Shown here one piece after another: positions 47,048 to 58,709 of a DNA stretch of 64,000 bases. A program made the position numbers and the translations under genes. Numbering within the stretch: the first letter of the stretch is position 1; each line of letters starts with the position of its first letter. The notes beneath the pieces were generated by a model that was given only the letters and a program-made list of their open reading frames with translations, was not told the DNA's origin and searched no databases. Source of the DNA: Selaginella moellendorffii (lineage: Eukaryota; Streptophyta; Lycopodiopsida; Selaginellales; Selaginellaceae); the NCBI RefSeq assembly GCF_000143415.4, contig NW_003314284.1, positions 1,506,086-1,570,085 of the forward strand, read 5' to 3'.

Positions 47048-47573
47048 AGCCCGTTTATATACTGAAACGAGAAAAGGTGGAACTCATCTAACGGCTGCGA
47101 TTCATACCTTTTGGACAAACAGAGCCTTGAACAATTTTTTGTCGGTCTTGTTCTTCTTTTAGCTCGCCAGTAGTTGCGATCCACAAGGATTTCTTCATGC
47201 CGCTCGCAGCATTGGCTCGCAAGTAAAAATTTCCAGAGCCTGGCTATGTTCTTCCCAATAAAACGAGCTCCAGAGCTTAGAACAGGGAAATGGAGCTCGC
47301 AAAGGCGATGGAACTGTGGTCTTGTCGATCCAATCCAACCCGCCGCCAAGTGGAGCTCTCGGCTCTCACACACGCTTTGTCGGGCACCTCGATCATTCTT
47401 GTCGAGGATTACGGACCACTGTAGATCGTAGGCGGCATGATTTCCTTGGATCGTAAAGCGAGCTTCCAGTCTCAATTTTTTTTGGGGCAAATCTTGGTCC
47501 CCGGGATCCTACAGATCATTCCGTGAGACCTTCGTTGGGTGGAATCCATCCAGGAAAATTTTGCTTCCTTTCC
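47048..47573. other. Intergenic region
   Basis: About 530 bp between the GDSL start and the transporter stop (both minus strand). It should hold the GDSL promoter and the transporter 3' UTR. Nothing else recognised. Confidence 0.5.
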
Positions 47574-49591
47574 TCAGTCTCGCACCAGGGGCTGCTGATC
47601 ACTGTCCTGGTCTTGAGGCTTCCACAGGTTTTCCACTTCCTCGAACGACAGTCCTTTCGTCTCGGGGACGAAGCACGCAATGAAGACGATGGCAATCAGA
47701 GCAATGACGCCGAAGAGCGCGAAAGTGAGCGACGTTCCCACGGCTTTCACCAGCGACAGGAACGTCTGAGCCACGATCAAGTTGGAAATCCAGTTGGCCG
47801 TAGCAGCGATTCCTCCGCAAACTCCTCGGTACTTGAGAGGATAGATCTCCGAGTTGATCGTCCAGGGCACCGGGCCCATTCCCGGAGAGAAGCAGCTTAT
47901 GTAGAGGGCCAAGCCGACTAGAGCCAGCCAACCGTATCGGCTCGGGCAGCCTTGCGAGAACCAGCCACCTCCATCGGCTCCGCAAAACTTGGAAGCGGTG
48001 GAGACGAGGCAGCGGCCTGGGAGCATCTGTAAGAAAAAGAATGAGACTTCCGGAAACCAAGACAGAGGAAAAGTTTGAGCCAACCTGGTTGTTCTTGACA
48101 GCACAAAAGCCGCATGTAGATTGCAAGCAGTCCATGCAAGTCCATGGAGTTAGCCTCGAAGGTGATAGCGCCGGGCACATTAGATCTGGAGTCTCAAAAG
48201 AAGCATGCGTGCTTACCAACGGAGCATCTCTGGCAGTAAGGTAGAATGCCGAAGACAGTACTGCCAGCGAAAAGACAACGCCAACCAGGCTAGAGATGCC
48301 CAGCTTCCTGCGGCCGGCGTGGTCAATGACAAAAATACCTACGACGGTCCCAAGAGCGTTCATTCCGGCGATTACAAGGGAGAGCAGCAACGCTGTGTAG
48401 TGCGAGGCAAAGCCCGCGAGTTCCACGATAGAAGGACTGTAGTACATAACGGTGTTGATGCCAACCAGTTGCTGGAATATCTGAAATACTTCACAGTTTT
48501 AGATTAAACAAGGAAGACACACGAAACGAGATACCTGCAGTCCCACGCCCGCTCGAAGGGCCAGCCTGATTTGTTTCGACCCCACTATGTCCCGTATCCT
48601 TAACATTCGTGGCGCCTCTTCCTCTTCTTCCAGAGAGGCTCGAAGGCCATTGATTTCATGTTTCACCTGCTCTGCTGGATATATCTTTTCCAACACTGAC
48701 ACTGCTTCTTCGTATCTTCCCTGATCATTCGAACGTAAGAGCGCTGAAAGGCAAGTACACATCTTACCTGGTGAAACAACCATCTAGGCGATTCAGGCAA
48801 AGAATACATTAGTATAGCTTGTACAATAGCAGGTATTCCAGCAACTCCTAGCATCCACCGCCAAGTGCCAGGTACCTACAGAAATTCAGGCGTAAAGGTC
48901 AGCTCGACAATGGTAGAAGCTTTACCTGGGTGAAGGCCAAGTTGATAAGATAGGACAGGAACTGACCACCTGTTATCATGAGCACGTTGGTACTCACTAA
49001 AGCCCCGCGAATTCTGTTCGGGGAAGCCTCTGCAATGTAGAGCGGAGCCGTCATTGAGGCCACGCCAACTCCCAATCCTACGAGAAAGCGGCCAGCAATC
49101 AGCATATATGGATTGGGCGCAGCTGCCATGACAACTGCTCCAGCTGCGAAGACAGCGTCTGCAGAAAACATTGCAAACTTGCGTCCAAAGCGATCATTCA
49201 TGTGTCCTCCAAAGGCTGCTCCAACAATTGCTCCAGCAATAGCCATGCTAACTATTGTCTCCTACAAGAACAATAACAGTGGTTGTCAATGCTTTCACAC
49301 GCAAACAAGCGGAGGTAGCTTACTTGCAAGAAAGTGCTCTCATTCACGGATTCAAAGTCATCACGAATGTAGAGCAATGCTCCAGATATCACTCCTGCAC
49401 GGTGCGCAGCCGGTGATTGTGAGAAACATGAAAAACAATGTGTGACAACCTGTGTCATAGCCGAAGAGGAGGCCCCCGACACCAGCAGCCAGCGTCAGCC
49501 GAACAAGCAACCAATTGAGCGAGTGGTAAATTCCGGTGGCTCCCTCATTGTCATCTCCGAGGAGACTGCTGGAGCTTGCTTGCGAATCCAT
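47574..49591 (-). CDS. Inositol/sugar:H+ symporter of the major facilitator family (INT-like)
   Basis: Twelve-helix MFS transporter. Exon 1 begins at 49591 ([11 protein letters not shown]) and includes [17 protein letters not shown]. Later exons carry the sugar-porter signatures: [72 protein letters not shown] and the C-terminal [16 protein letters not shown]. Between helices 9 and 10 is a long extracellular loop with many Cys ([18 protein letters not shown], then further Cys to CPSRYG). This PSI-like loop is typical of plant inositol transporters INT2/INT4, which is why I prefer inositol over hexose. Membrane location (plasma or vacuolar) cannot be read off. Stop at 47574. Confidence 0.9.
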
Positions 49592-49901
49592 GAAAGAACC
49601 TGAGAGAACCAAGGAAATGATTAGAGGGGGCGATGAAGAGATCTCGATTGGAACCTGATCTACGTGGGTTGCGTCGTAGTAGCAGCACGAGGTGAATGCG
49701 GCATTATAATTCCTGAAACACGAAAAAAACAAAGTTGTGCTCCGCCACAAACGGACGAGGACGAACGAGGAAGAACGCCATAGCCAACACTGAAATGCAA
49801 ACTCCCAGTCATCAAGAAGAAAAAAAAAATGAAATACACGAGTGGTGAATACGAGTGAGCCGGAGGAATCGAACCCGGGACCTCCTTCCCAGCTTCGTCT
49901 C
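49592..49901. other. Intergenic region with a tRNA-3'-half-like segment
   Basis: 310 bp between the transporter start and the L17 stop. Minus-strand 49853-49893 reads like a tRNA 3' half (ggtcccgggttcgattcc, containing a perfect B box), but no 5' half with a matching acceptor stem or A box is present. The T-stem pairs poorly beyond three base pairs. Confidence 0.45.
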
Positions 49902-50592
49902 CTACACGAGCTCAATGTAAGCCATGGGAGCATTGTCGCCCCTCCGGGGCATTGTCCTGATCACCCTGGTGTATCCTCCACTTCTCTCTGAGTAGCGCTC
50001 CGGGACCTCGGCAAACAAGGCGTGAACCAGCTGCTTGTCATAGATGTAGCCCAGAGCTTGTCTTCGCTGGTGGAGCGATCCTCCCTTGGCCAGCGTGATC
50101 ATGTGATCGACGTGGGGGCGCATCGCCTTGGCCCTGGCGCGCGTCGTCTTGATCCTGCCGTGCCGGAGGAGCTGCGTGGCGAGGCCGCGGAGAAGCGCGC
50201 GGCGCTGGTCCGGGGGCCGGTTGAGCTTGGGGACCTTGCGGCCGTGCCGCATGGCAAAGAATCGCGAGCCATTGCCAATACCAATGCCGAAATTCCGGCA
50301 GCCGATCGACGCATCGACATAGATGCCTACGAAATATTTCGAGAGATTGTGAGGAGGTGATAGATCGAGGGGCTCACTCACCGGAATCCAGGCAAGTTCT
50401 TCCACTAAACGATGTCAATGCTGCTCCAATGCAGCTGCCGCTGCTGGATCGCGTCCATTGTGAGGGAATGCCAATCCTACTCCTGCCCTGGACCACCGCA
50501 ACAATCCTGGAACGCGAAGAACACGAAGAAGCATCGGGGATTCTCTGGCGCCTGCTCGCGCAAGGCAGCGCCACCGCCATGGAGAGCGCCAT
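49902..50592 (-). CDS. RPL17: 50S ribosomal protein L17, chloroplast precursor
   Basis: Plastid ribosome large-subunit protein bL17. Two exons, 50382-50592 and 49902-50326, joined by a 55-bp GT-AG intron, give 211 residues. Exon 1 encodes a Ser/Arg/Ala-rich chloroplast transit peptide ([17 protein letters not shown]). The mature protein begins near [20 protein letters not shown] and contains [40 protein letters not shown] and the C-terminus [14 protein letters not shown], all typical of the plastid form. Without splicing the minus-strand frame would appear to start at 50405 with unrelated residues. Divergent from NFXL1, 237 bp between starts. Confidence 0.94.
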
Positions 50593-50829
50593 CGCTCGCG
50601 AGAAGGATAAAACCCTGGCAAAGAATCAACGATCACAATGTGGCCACCTAGCAGGCTGCCACGTGTAGCGAATGCTTCAGACCAATATATCTAGGGTTCT
50701 TCCTGGCTGCACGAACGCGGTACCAGCTTCCTCTAGGCGCTGGGCGCTAGGGTTCTCGCGACGAAGAGGTCAGTGCCGTGTGCGTCTTTGCGATCGGGAT
50801 CCTTACAGTTTGGTGCACAGTGTTCTCGA
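50593..50829. promoter_or_regulatory. Divergent promoter, RPL17 / NFXL1
   Basis: 237 bp between divergent ATGs (180 bp if NFXL1 starts at 50773). Contains ctagggttc/ctagggttctcgcg, telobox-like. Shared promoter inferred from geometry. Confidence 0.45.
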
Positions 50830-53817
50830 ATGGAGGATAGCCATCGCCAGCAAACGATCAACGCACGAGGAGGAACTAGGTCTACAGGCGGCAATGGCAG
50901 TGGCTTGAGGAACACGGAATCCAAGCCAGGTGAGGCGATGCCGCAGCACATTTCGAATCGAAGAGGCGGCGCCAATGGAACATCGAGGCAAGCGTGGAGA
51001 GAAAGAAAGCTGCCGACCTCTCAAGAACAGCCGCCATCACTACCAGCGCAGCAGTTCGTGAGCTCCGAGTTTGCAAGATTGAGCATGTCGACCACGACGG
51101 TCACCCCCGCCGGCGCTCTTCCTCAGCTAGCTCAGGGACTTCTGGAAAAACTGCAAAAGGGGGAGATGGAATGCATGATCTGCTACGACATGATCGGTCG
51201 AAACGCCCGCGTGTGGTCTTGCTCGGGCTGCTACTCTATCTTCCACCTTACGTGCATCAGGAAGTGGGCTCGAGCTCCAACCTCGGTGGATCAGAGTGGC
51301 AACTGGAGGTGTCCCGGGTGCCAGGCGATTCAGCTCTCTCCAGCGAACGACTTGCAGTACTGGTGCTTTTGCGGGCAGCAGCTGGAACCCCCGGTGGATT
51401 TCTACTTGACTCCACACTCTTGCGGTGGGACTTGCAAGAAGCCTCTGGACAAGAGCAAGCTGGGCCTTTGCCAGCACATTTGCACGCTCCAGTGCCATCC
51501 CGGTCCGTGTCCTCCCTGTGCGGCGTTTGCGCTCCCGGAAGCTTGTGGCTGTGGAAGGAAAGTTGTGACGAGACGCTGCATCGAGAGGGACGAAGGTGTG
51601 GTCAGCTGTGGATATCAGTGTGGAGGGATGCTCTCGTGCGGTCGGCATTACTGTACCCGGGTTTGCCACAAGGATGAGTGTGGAGGGTGTAAGGTGGTGG
51701 TCGCAGTGGCGTGCTTTTGCCGGAGGAAACTGGATCGTGTGGTTTGCGGACAAGTCCCGGTACCAGGAGACGTCGCAGGCAACGGCATTTTCTCCTGTGG
51801 ATCCATTTGCGGGAAGCTTCTACCTTGCGGCAATCACGTATGCTCGAGGGAGTGCCATCCCGGCGATTGTGGTGACTGCGAGCTTTCTCCGGAGAGCGTA
51901 GCGACATGTCCATGCAAGAAGACGACTCTACGAGCTCTTAGGAGGAGCTGCCTCGATCCGGTTCCAACATGTGGTCAGGAGTGTGGGAAGTACGTGAGCT
52001 GCGGAAGGCACGAATGTATCAACTTGTGTCACCTTGGGCCCTGTCCGCCGTGCGAGGTGCTTGTGGAGCAGAAGTGCCGGTGTGGTGCCTCCTCTCGCGT
52101 TGTTCCCTGCAACGTCGCTACTTCAACCAGCGACGAGCATTCTTTCATCTGCGACAAGAAGTGCGAGAAGAAGCGAAACTGCGGCAGGCACAGGTGCAAC
52201 GTCAAATGCTGTCCGAGTGATTCAGGGGATAACCATTTTTGCATGCTCGAGTGTGGAAAGAAGCTGCGGTGCGGGGAACACTTCTGCCAGGAGCTGTGCC
52301 ATTCGGGGCACTGCCGACCGTGCCTACAGTCCAGCTTCACAGATCTCTCGTGCGCCTGTGGAAAGTCATCCATTCCGCCACCGGTTCCTTGCGGCACTCC
52401 TCGACCGCGTTGCGACTTCTTGTGCCTCGTTCCTCAGCCGTGCGGCCACCCTGCTACTCACACTTGCCACTTTGGAGAGTGTCCGCCGTGTACCGTGCTT
52501 GTCGCGAAGGAATGCGTGGGACAGCACGTCACCATGCGGAACGTGCCGTGCGGCTCCAGGGAGATCAAGTGCAACAGGCCGTGCGGGAAGCTGCGCAAGT
52601 GCGGTGTGCATCCGTGCGGGAAGACTTGTCACTCGGATCCATGCGACAGTGATGACAGCAGCAGCCTGTCATGCGGCCAAGTCTGCGGGGCTTCTCGCAG
52701 GGAGTGCTCGCATACTTGCGTCGCGGCTTGCCACCCGGGGTCACCCTGTCCGGACGTTCGATGCGAGTTCATGGAGACCATCACCTGTAGTTGCGAGCGG
52801 CTCACGGCTGCTGTTCCGTGTGAGATGGGAGGCGCTGCTACCAGAGACAAAGCTCCGGCTTCTCAGAGAAAGCTCAGCTGTGACGACGACTGCGTGAAGG
52901 CGCAGAGGCTCAAGTCACTTGCCGATGCCTTGGGGATAGAGACGAACGGCGATCCCTTGACAGCGTATGGCAGCTCGGACTGCGTCCAAGAGATGGCGAA
53001 GAGGGACTCGCAGTTCGTGACGGCGGTGGAGGACAGGTTCAAGTATTTGCTGCTCGGCCCCAAGTCGGTGGCTTGCGTGACGGGGCTGCGCGTCCACGTC
53101 TTCGCGCCTCTCCCGAAGGACAAGCGGGAAGTGATCTATCAGCTGGCGCAGAGGTGGAACCTCTCCTCGAGCAGCGTCGGCTGGGAGGCGAGACGCTACC
53201 TGGTGGTGCACGTAAACTCCAAGTCGAAAATGCCGGGCCGCCTGATCAAGCTCAACGTCGTGGCACCGTTGTTCAACCCCGGCCTGGACGTGGACCCGAA
53301 GCTGGTGGTGGCTCTTCTGGATCTTCCCGGCGAGGGGGACATCAGCCGCGTGGTGCTGAGGTTTGCCGGGGAGTGCGAGCTGATATGGCTCAACGACAGG
53401 AACGCTATCACCATCTTCACGGATCCTTCTCGAGCTGCGACGGCACTGAAGCGGGTCGACCATGCGACGCCGTATCACGGTGCGTTCGTCCTCCCGCTGC
53501 TCGGGAGTGGCGCGGTTGTGCACAAGCAGCTCGGCTGGGGGGCGCCTTCCAGTTCCACCGCGAGAGCTCCGTCGCCACCTCGGGCTCACGGCCACCGCGG
53601 CGACGAGGCTAAAGTCGAGGAGCCGGGAAGAGGTGTGTGGCTCAAGAGGAACCCGGTGACTCTTGTGAGCAACCCGTGGAAGGCTTTGGAGCAAGATAAG
53701 GGGAGCTCGAGCAGTGGCTCCTCAGCGTCCGGGAGTGTGGAAGCTCGCTCGCTAGCAGCAAAAGCCGCGGAGGAGGATGATCAAAACGTGGTGGATGATT
53801 GGGAGACTGCCTACGAT

Positions 53818-53820
<3 letters not shown>
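50830..53820 (+). CDS. NFXL1: NF-X1-type zinc finger protein (NFXL1-like)
   Basis: Intronless gene of 996 residues (1,015 if the in-frame ATG at 50773 is used). An N-terminal RING-like domain (ECMICYDMIGRNARVWSCSG, then FHLTCIRKWA and WRCPGCQ) suggests E3 ubiquitin-ligase activity. It is followed by about eight to nine NF-X1 zinc fingers of the form CGxHxCxxxCHxGxCxxC (for example CGRHYCTRVCHKDECGGC, CGNHVCSRECHPGDCGDC, CGRHECINLCHLGPCPPC). The C-terminal third (about 690-900) is a non-zinc region with an R3H-like or RNA-binding character, ending acidic (DDQNVVDDWETAYD). In other plants NFXL1 modulates stress and growth responses; that is family knowledge. Its last codons and 3' flank are duplicated at 56250-56402. 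A GA microsatellite begins right after the stop. Confidence 0.92.
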
Positions 53821-53865
<45 letters not shown>

Positions 53866-53951
53866 TGAGAGCTCCATTTGGAGTTGTGAATTTTTTGGAG
53901 CGGGAATAATTTGCTAGCCGTGGAAGTATATGATTACTGTGAGGTTTTAAC
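53749..53951. repeat. NFXL1 3'-end duplication, original copy
   Basis: The final ~70 coding bases and ~130 bp of 3' flank of NFXL1. They share ggtggatgattgggagactg, ttttttggagcgggaataat and gaagtatatga...gaggttttaaca with 56250-56402 in the same order. This copy carries the intact stop codon and a long GA tract that the other copy lacks. Confidence 0.85.
53821..53863. repeat. GA microsatellite after the NFXL1 stop codon
   Basis: About 20 GA units starting immediately after TAG, in the presumed 3' UTR. The duplicated copy downstream has only gagtgagcgagtgagag here, so the tract expanded after duplication or contracted in the other copy. Confidence 0.9.
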
Positions 53952-53959
53952 AGTCAAGA

Positions 53960-56249
53960 TGCTTTGTGGCTGAAAATTTGTCCATTCTCACTTCCATTAG
54001 TGTCCATTAGTCCATTAGTGTCATAATAAGAGATCATCAAAACAAAATGAATCATTAATAATCAAGTAATTTTAAATACATAAATATACTTTTATTTTAC
54101 TTCAGTTTTATTATTAAACTTTGTAAACAATATATAAATGAAGCAATGAATTAATATAGCAACCACTTTGTGATAGTGGTGGGTAGCCTAACAAAAACTT
54201 ATGCAAACCTGCAAAATATATATATGAAAAAAATACATGTATGTTTAATTGTTATAATATATTTATGTGACTTATGAAATAATATTTTAAACAAAACCTC
54301 TTTTTTTTTCACATGGGCATGCATTCATAGGTTAGCACCACATATACTATTTTTTGTGTTGCATAAATTTTAACTAGTAAGTTAGTAAATTAATTAACTA
54401 CACTAAACTCTTTTGGCTTTACATAAGTCATAATTGCAAGATTGATATATATATTAACCATAAAAGGTTTTTTACAAAATTTAGAGGATGAATTCTAATT
54501 CTAAAATCTATATATAACATATTTTTTATGGGGCAATTACATAATTATATTAATGGAGGATTTATGGAAAAAGTATTTTTGCGCCATGAATAATATCAAA
54601 AAATAAATATTTTTCGCTATCCCTAAGATCCTATATTTTTGCAATGGTGAATTATGAAGAAAGTTACAAAGTGATGATGTTATATTTTAGAACATTATTA
54701 ATGTGACAACATATAGTAAATTTTAGTGGGATAAAGGGCCTAACAAATTAACAAATTAATATACTAAAGGTGTGCATCATTTATACTTATGCAAAACTTT
54801 TAACTCTTCAATCATAGAAAAAATTTAAAATGAAAAACATATACATTACTGCATGTGTTAGAAATAAATATTCATAAATTTATTTATGTGCAACTATTTG
54901 TATTGCAATACTTTTTACTCACCATAACACAATCATTATATCTCAAACTAGAAAGTTAAACTTTTATTTTTAATAAAAAGTTATACCTAAGAAAGAAAGA
55001 TTCTAAGTTTTGGATTGATAGCATATCAAACCACCACAATGCCAAAAATTTATATATATATGATTATAAATGTAAGAAATTAATGAAGTTAATGTTTTAC
55101 CATAGTTACAACAAAATTCATTTGCTTACACAAAAACTATTATATTAAATGATTTAAAAAAATGTTTTGTCATTGCCTTTATACTCTAATTGATTATATT
55201 TGCCTTTGTGTCAATTGATCACTACTTATATTAAAGCTTTACACTAAGGCCCTACATTGCAAATAATGCACTTGTAAGAATGATTAAAATGTCATAATTA
55301 TATTAAAATGCACTATAATTTAAACACACTTCCAAGCCGCAAGAAATTAACCATAGTTACATAAAATAAAAAGAGAGAGATGATAAAATCAGAAGGTTAT
55401 AAATTTGAGTCAATGATAAAAAAATAAGATAAAAAAAACCATCACTACATTTATAATGATGTAGCATCAGTTTTATGTAGCAGTCTAAAGTGTCATATTT
55501 TATGATAAAATATTATACACACAATCACGTTACATACATAATATTTATATAATATGTACATAATATTTTTATATGTAACTAAATAAAATAAAATTGCATT
55601 TATACAAATATATTCATCTTTTTGCTCCACCATTATTTAACATCACTTTGTAATTTTTTCCACAATCCAGCATTATAAAGATATACGATACTAGAGATAG
55701 TGGAAGATATTCATTTTTTAGATATTGTTATAACATGTAAATATTCTCAATACTTTTAGTAATTAGAATAACTAGTTTTATCTTGTGAGTCATAGATGTG
55801 TGTTACAACAATTTAAATATATCATATATATATCACAAAACCTCATTATCTAATATGTATTTCTTTTTCATATATTTTGCAAACTTGCATAATTATTTTA
55901 CCAAGTTACCCACCCTAGATACACTTCCCCTCTTGGTACCTTCCCCCCAAAATTGTTATAACAAATTACTTGCTATAAGTTTTGTATTAATAAAAATATT
56001 TTTATTTGTCCCCTTTTTTTCTTTCTTTTCTTCTAAACATTAATAAATGAATCATAATATAATATTTATCAAATGCATTTTGCAATTTTTTATATTCATT
56101 TGATATGAACAACCATTGTGCTTCACTCAAAAAATTTCAAACTTCATACTTTGAAATTTAATTATATTAGTTAAAATTTAATAAAAATAAAATAAAACTC
56201 CTTTATTTTTAAACTGGTTAAATAAAATAAACCTGCAACTCCACAGTGT
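53960..56249. other. 2.3-kb very AT-rich block, no gene
   Basis: Strongly AT-rich, sharply different from both neighbours, and enclosed by the two copies of the NFXL1 tail. No transposase, reverse transcriptase or RNA gene could be read in six frames; stop codons are frequent. It is probably old non-autonomous transposon or nested insertion DNA. Confidence 0.6.
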
Positions 56250-56402
56250 TCGCTAGCTGCAAAGCCATGGAAGAGGGTGGTGGATGATTGGGAGACTGCC
56301 TAAGATTAAGAGTGAGCGAGTGAGAGGAGCTGTAAATTTTTTGGAGCGGGAATAATTTGTTAGCTATTGAAGTATATGAATACGACGAACGAGGTTTTAA
56401 CA
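56250..56402. repeat. NFXL1 3'-end duplication, second copy
   Basis: Begins gctagctgcaaagccatgga and continues through a degenerate version of the last NFXL1 codons (the TAC codon of the C-terminal Tyr reads TAA here; a 12-base segment is missing) into the matching 3' flank. It ends about 20 bp before the ClpR2 stop codon. It is not translated as part of any gene. Confidence 0.85.
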
Positions 56403-56422
56403 TTCTTTCGTCCCAAACTTTT

Positions 56423-57641
56423 TTAGAAGGATGCGTTGTAAGGGCCAACTCCGCCAATGCTCAAGCTGGAAGACGCGTACTTTGGTGGTCGCACGATCTT
56501 GTCAATAAGGCCGTAGTCTAGAGCCTCTTGAGCGCTGAAAATCTTCATCCTGTCCAAGTCCTTGTGGATCTACAGCGAAAAAAATACGTGATCTCCAATG
56601 TTTCTCCTTTGGATTTACCTTGTCAACTGGCTGGCCAGTGTTGATGGCGAGCTGCTCGTAGAGGCAGTCTCGCAGTCGTCCAAGCTCGTTCACCTCGGTT
56701 TGGATATCATCTGCCTGTGAAGAAGCAAACGTGCTTGAAACTTGGGTGATAGATTTCTTTCGAGGTCTCAAACCTGGCCTCGAGTTGCTCCCTCCGGTGG
56801 CTGTAATGCGATTCTCGCCAGTGGCATTGCCATTCGCATTCCCTGGTTTTAAAAAGTTTAAGCACAAGAGAACCATTTGTAAAGCTATGAACCTTTTCTC
56901 CGGCTGCGAGGAGAAAACCAGCAATATCATAGGCAGCACCTAGAGCCAGAGTTGCTATCCCACTCCTCACACTTCCCATGGTGTCATAGATCGCCATGGA
57001 GGGAGTTAACTGCGAGAGAAACAAACCATAAACTCGAAGAACTCCAAGCTCTAGCTCTTACACTCCCCCCCGGGCAACTGATGTAGAAGTGGAGGTGCTT
57101 GGACGAATCGACACTGTCAAGGTAAAGCATGGTGGCCACCACCCGATTCGCCAAGTCGTCGTCTATGTGCTGCCCAATGAAAACTATCCTCTCTTGATAC
57201 TGGAAAGATCTTCCATGACTTAGAGAAAGAAAAAAGAAAAGCAAGAAGAAGATGGCGCTACAAAGTTACCAGGACGTTCCAGATATCAACGTATTGCCAG
57301 CTTCCCTCGCTGGACGCCCTGTAAGGAACTTTGGGTACTCCAAGCGGCATCATCACCACTTGAGCTCGGCATTTTCCCCCTCTCTTGCTGTGCGAGAGTT
57401 TTTCGAGAGCTGGCAATTTTCCTAGGAGCCGTCCTCCTGGAGAAAAAGATCTCAAAGCTAGGCCAAGAGAGGGAGAAGAAAGAGAGGACAATGATTTAGC
57501 TAACCTGGTGATGAGGAGCTCCTCAAGGAAATTCTGGGAGGGAAGCTGCGGCGCAAAGATCAGTAGGGCTGCTAATGCGATGGGAGATTACCTGGAGGGG
57601 ACGCATTTTGCAGGGGACAGCGCCAAGCTTGATGTTGCCAT
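56423..57641 (-). CDS. CLPR2: ClpR2-like non-proteolytic subunit of the chloroplast Clp protease core
   Basis: Subunit of the plastid ClpP/R barrel that degrades stromal proteins; ClpR members lack the catalytic triad. Exon 1 starts at 57641 ([16 protein letters not shown]), followed by small exons that complete a Ser/Arg-rich transit peptide ([20 protein letters not shown]). The mature part has [126 protein letters not shown] (no catalytic His) and [16 protein letters not shown]. The pattern of the N-terminal VPYR/WQ-VDIWN block is the ClpR2 signature. Where ClpP has the nucleophile Ser, this has AYDIAG. Stop at 56423. Confidence 0.9.
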
Positions 57642-57995
57642 GTTTGCCCTAAACTAAAGGAAAAGGGCTCTAATTTAAGATCACTGCGAGAGACTAACAA
57701 GCAGGCGTGCTTTTGCCAAAGCATCCCAGCCCATAGCTCTCACTTTGAAAGCGTCATGCCAACCTCCACTGGGGATGGCAACCGGCCATATACCCACATT
57801 CATAAGCCGGGATCAAATAGGTTTTCACAGAGAAAATGAATACTTAGTTTTATTCATTATTAAATCATCAAGTGTCATGCTTATTATGAAGAGGTACAAT
57901 CTCAAGCTTCATCGGGACCACTGCAAGATTGCAAGATTTAAGAATAAATGATTTAGAGCGTATAAGCATGAATCTACTCACCATGGATCACAAGC
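57642..57995. other. Intergenic region
   Basis: About 350 bp between ClpR2 start and the small peptide stop, both minus strand. Nothing recognised. Confidence 0.5.
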
Positions 57996-58208
57996 TTAAC
58001 TACAGAAACAACTTTTACAATTGGAACGACAAGTACATATTGTGAACGGGTCTCTACAAGTAAATCTTCGGCATCGGCATACAGCTGCTAAAGGATTATA
58101 AACTTCATCATTTGAGATCTCAATTGCTGGAGTGTAAAATTCCCTTGCAGTAGCAACAACAACACCAAGGAGTAAGAAAACATAAAGCAAACCCTTAACA
58201 TTTGCCAT
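57996..58208 (-). CDS. Small secreted cysteine-rich peptide, unknown family
   Basis: Open frame of 70 residues from 58208 (MANVKGLLYVFLLLGVVVAT). It begins with a clear signal peptide (about 1-22) cut near TAREF. After an acidic spacer, the last ~27 residues contain eight Cys arranged C-x-C-x4-C-x6-C-x-C-x4-C-x2-C-x-C, ending CFCS. A disulfide-rich secreted peptide is the natural reading: defence peptide, signal or protease-inhibitor-like. The spacing does not match defensin, LTP, snakin or a Bowman-Birk inhibitory loop as I know them. An in-frame ATG at 58220 adds four residues. No intron needed. Function unknown. Confidence 0.6.
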   Translation of the reverse strand: MANVKGLLYVFLLLGVVVATAREFYTPAIEISNDEVYNPLAAVCRCRRFTCRDPFTICTCRSNCKSCFCS

Positions 58209-58220
58209 TGAAAGCTGCAT

Positions 58221-58709
58221 GCTGTGACCAAATAGCTTGTATTTATACTGAACCTTTTAGACCTTTCTTTTGAACTTGAGCAATAGGAAAAGCTGGCTTT
58301 TCTTCATCGCACATTGTTCGTCCGCCGCCAGGACCTACCCAGACTCATATTTTGGTTTGATCTAAATAATAAATAATAAAGAGCATCATCTAAGAATAAT
58401 CTAAAATACTTTTAGAAGACGTTTAATGGAAAACTTACTTGTAATGTGGAATCTCTTACCCAGAGATGAAAGCTTCCCCACGCATCTCTTGATGACGAAC
58501 TGATTTATAGTATAGATCACGCACGAACCAAAACCAAGCCTACTGCAGGATAGACTGAATACGACCTTCACGATTATGATGTAGACGGCCACAGCGAGGC
58601 CCAACATGGAAGTCAACGACTAGTCACTATAAAGAAGACCGACGCACCGTCGATAACAACCCAATAAAAGTCATGCCACCGCAAAGTGGAGTGCTCTTGG
58701 ATAGAACAG
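58221..58709. other. Intergenic region
   Basis: About 490 bp upstream of the small peptide gene; must contain its promoter. Nothing else recognised. Confidence 0.5.

Noticed and set aside
49853-49893. Functional tRNA gene
   Set aside because: Only a 3'-half-like segment; no acceptor or anticodon stem partner within tRNA distance.
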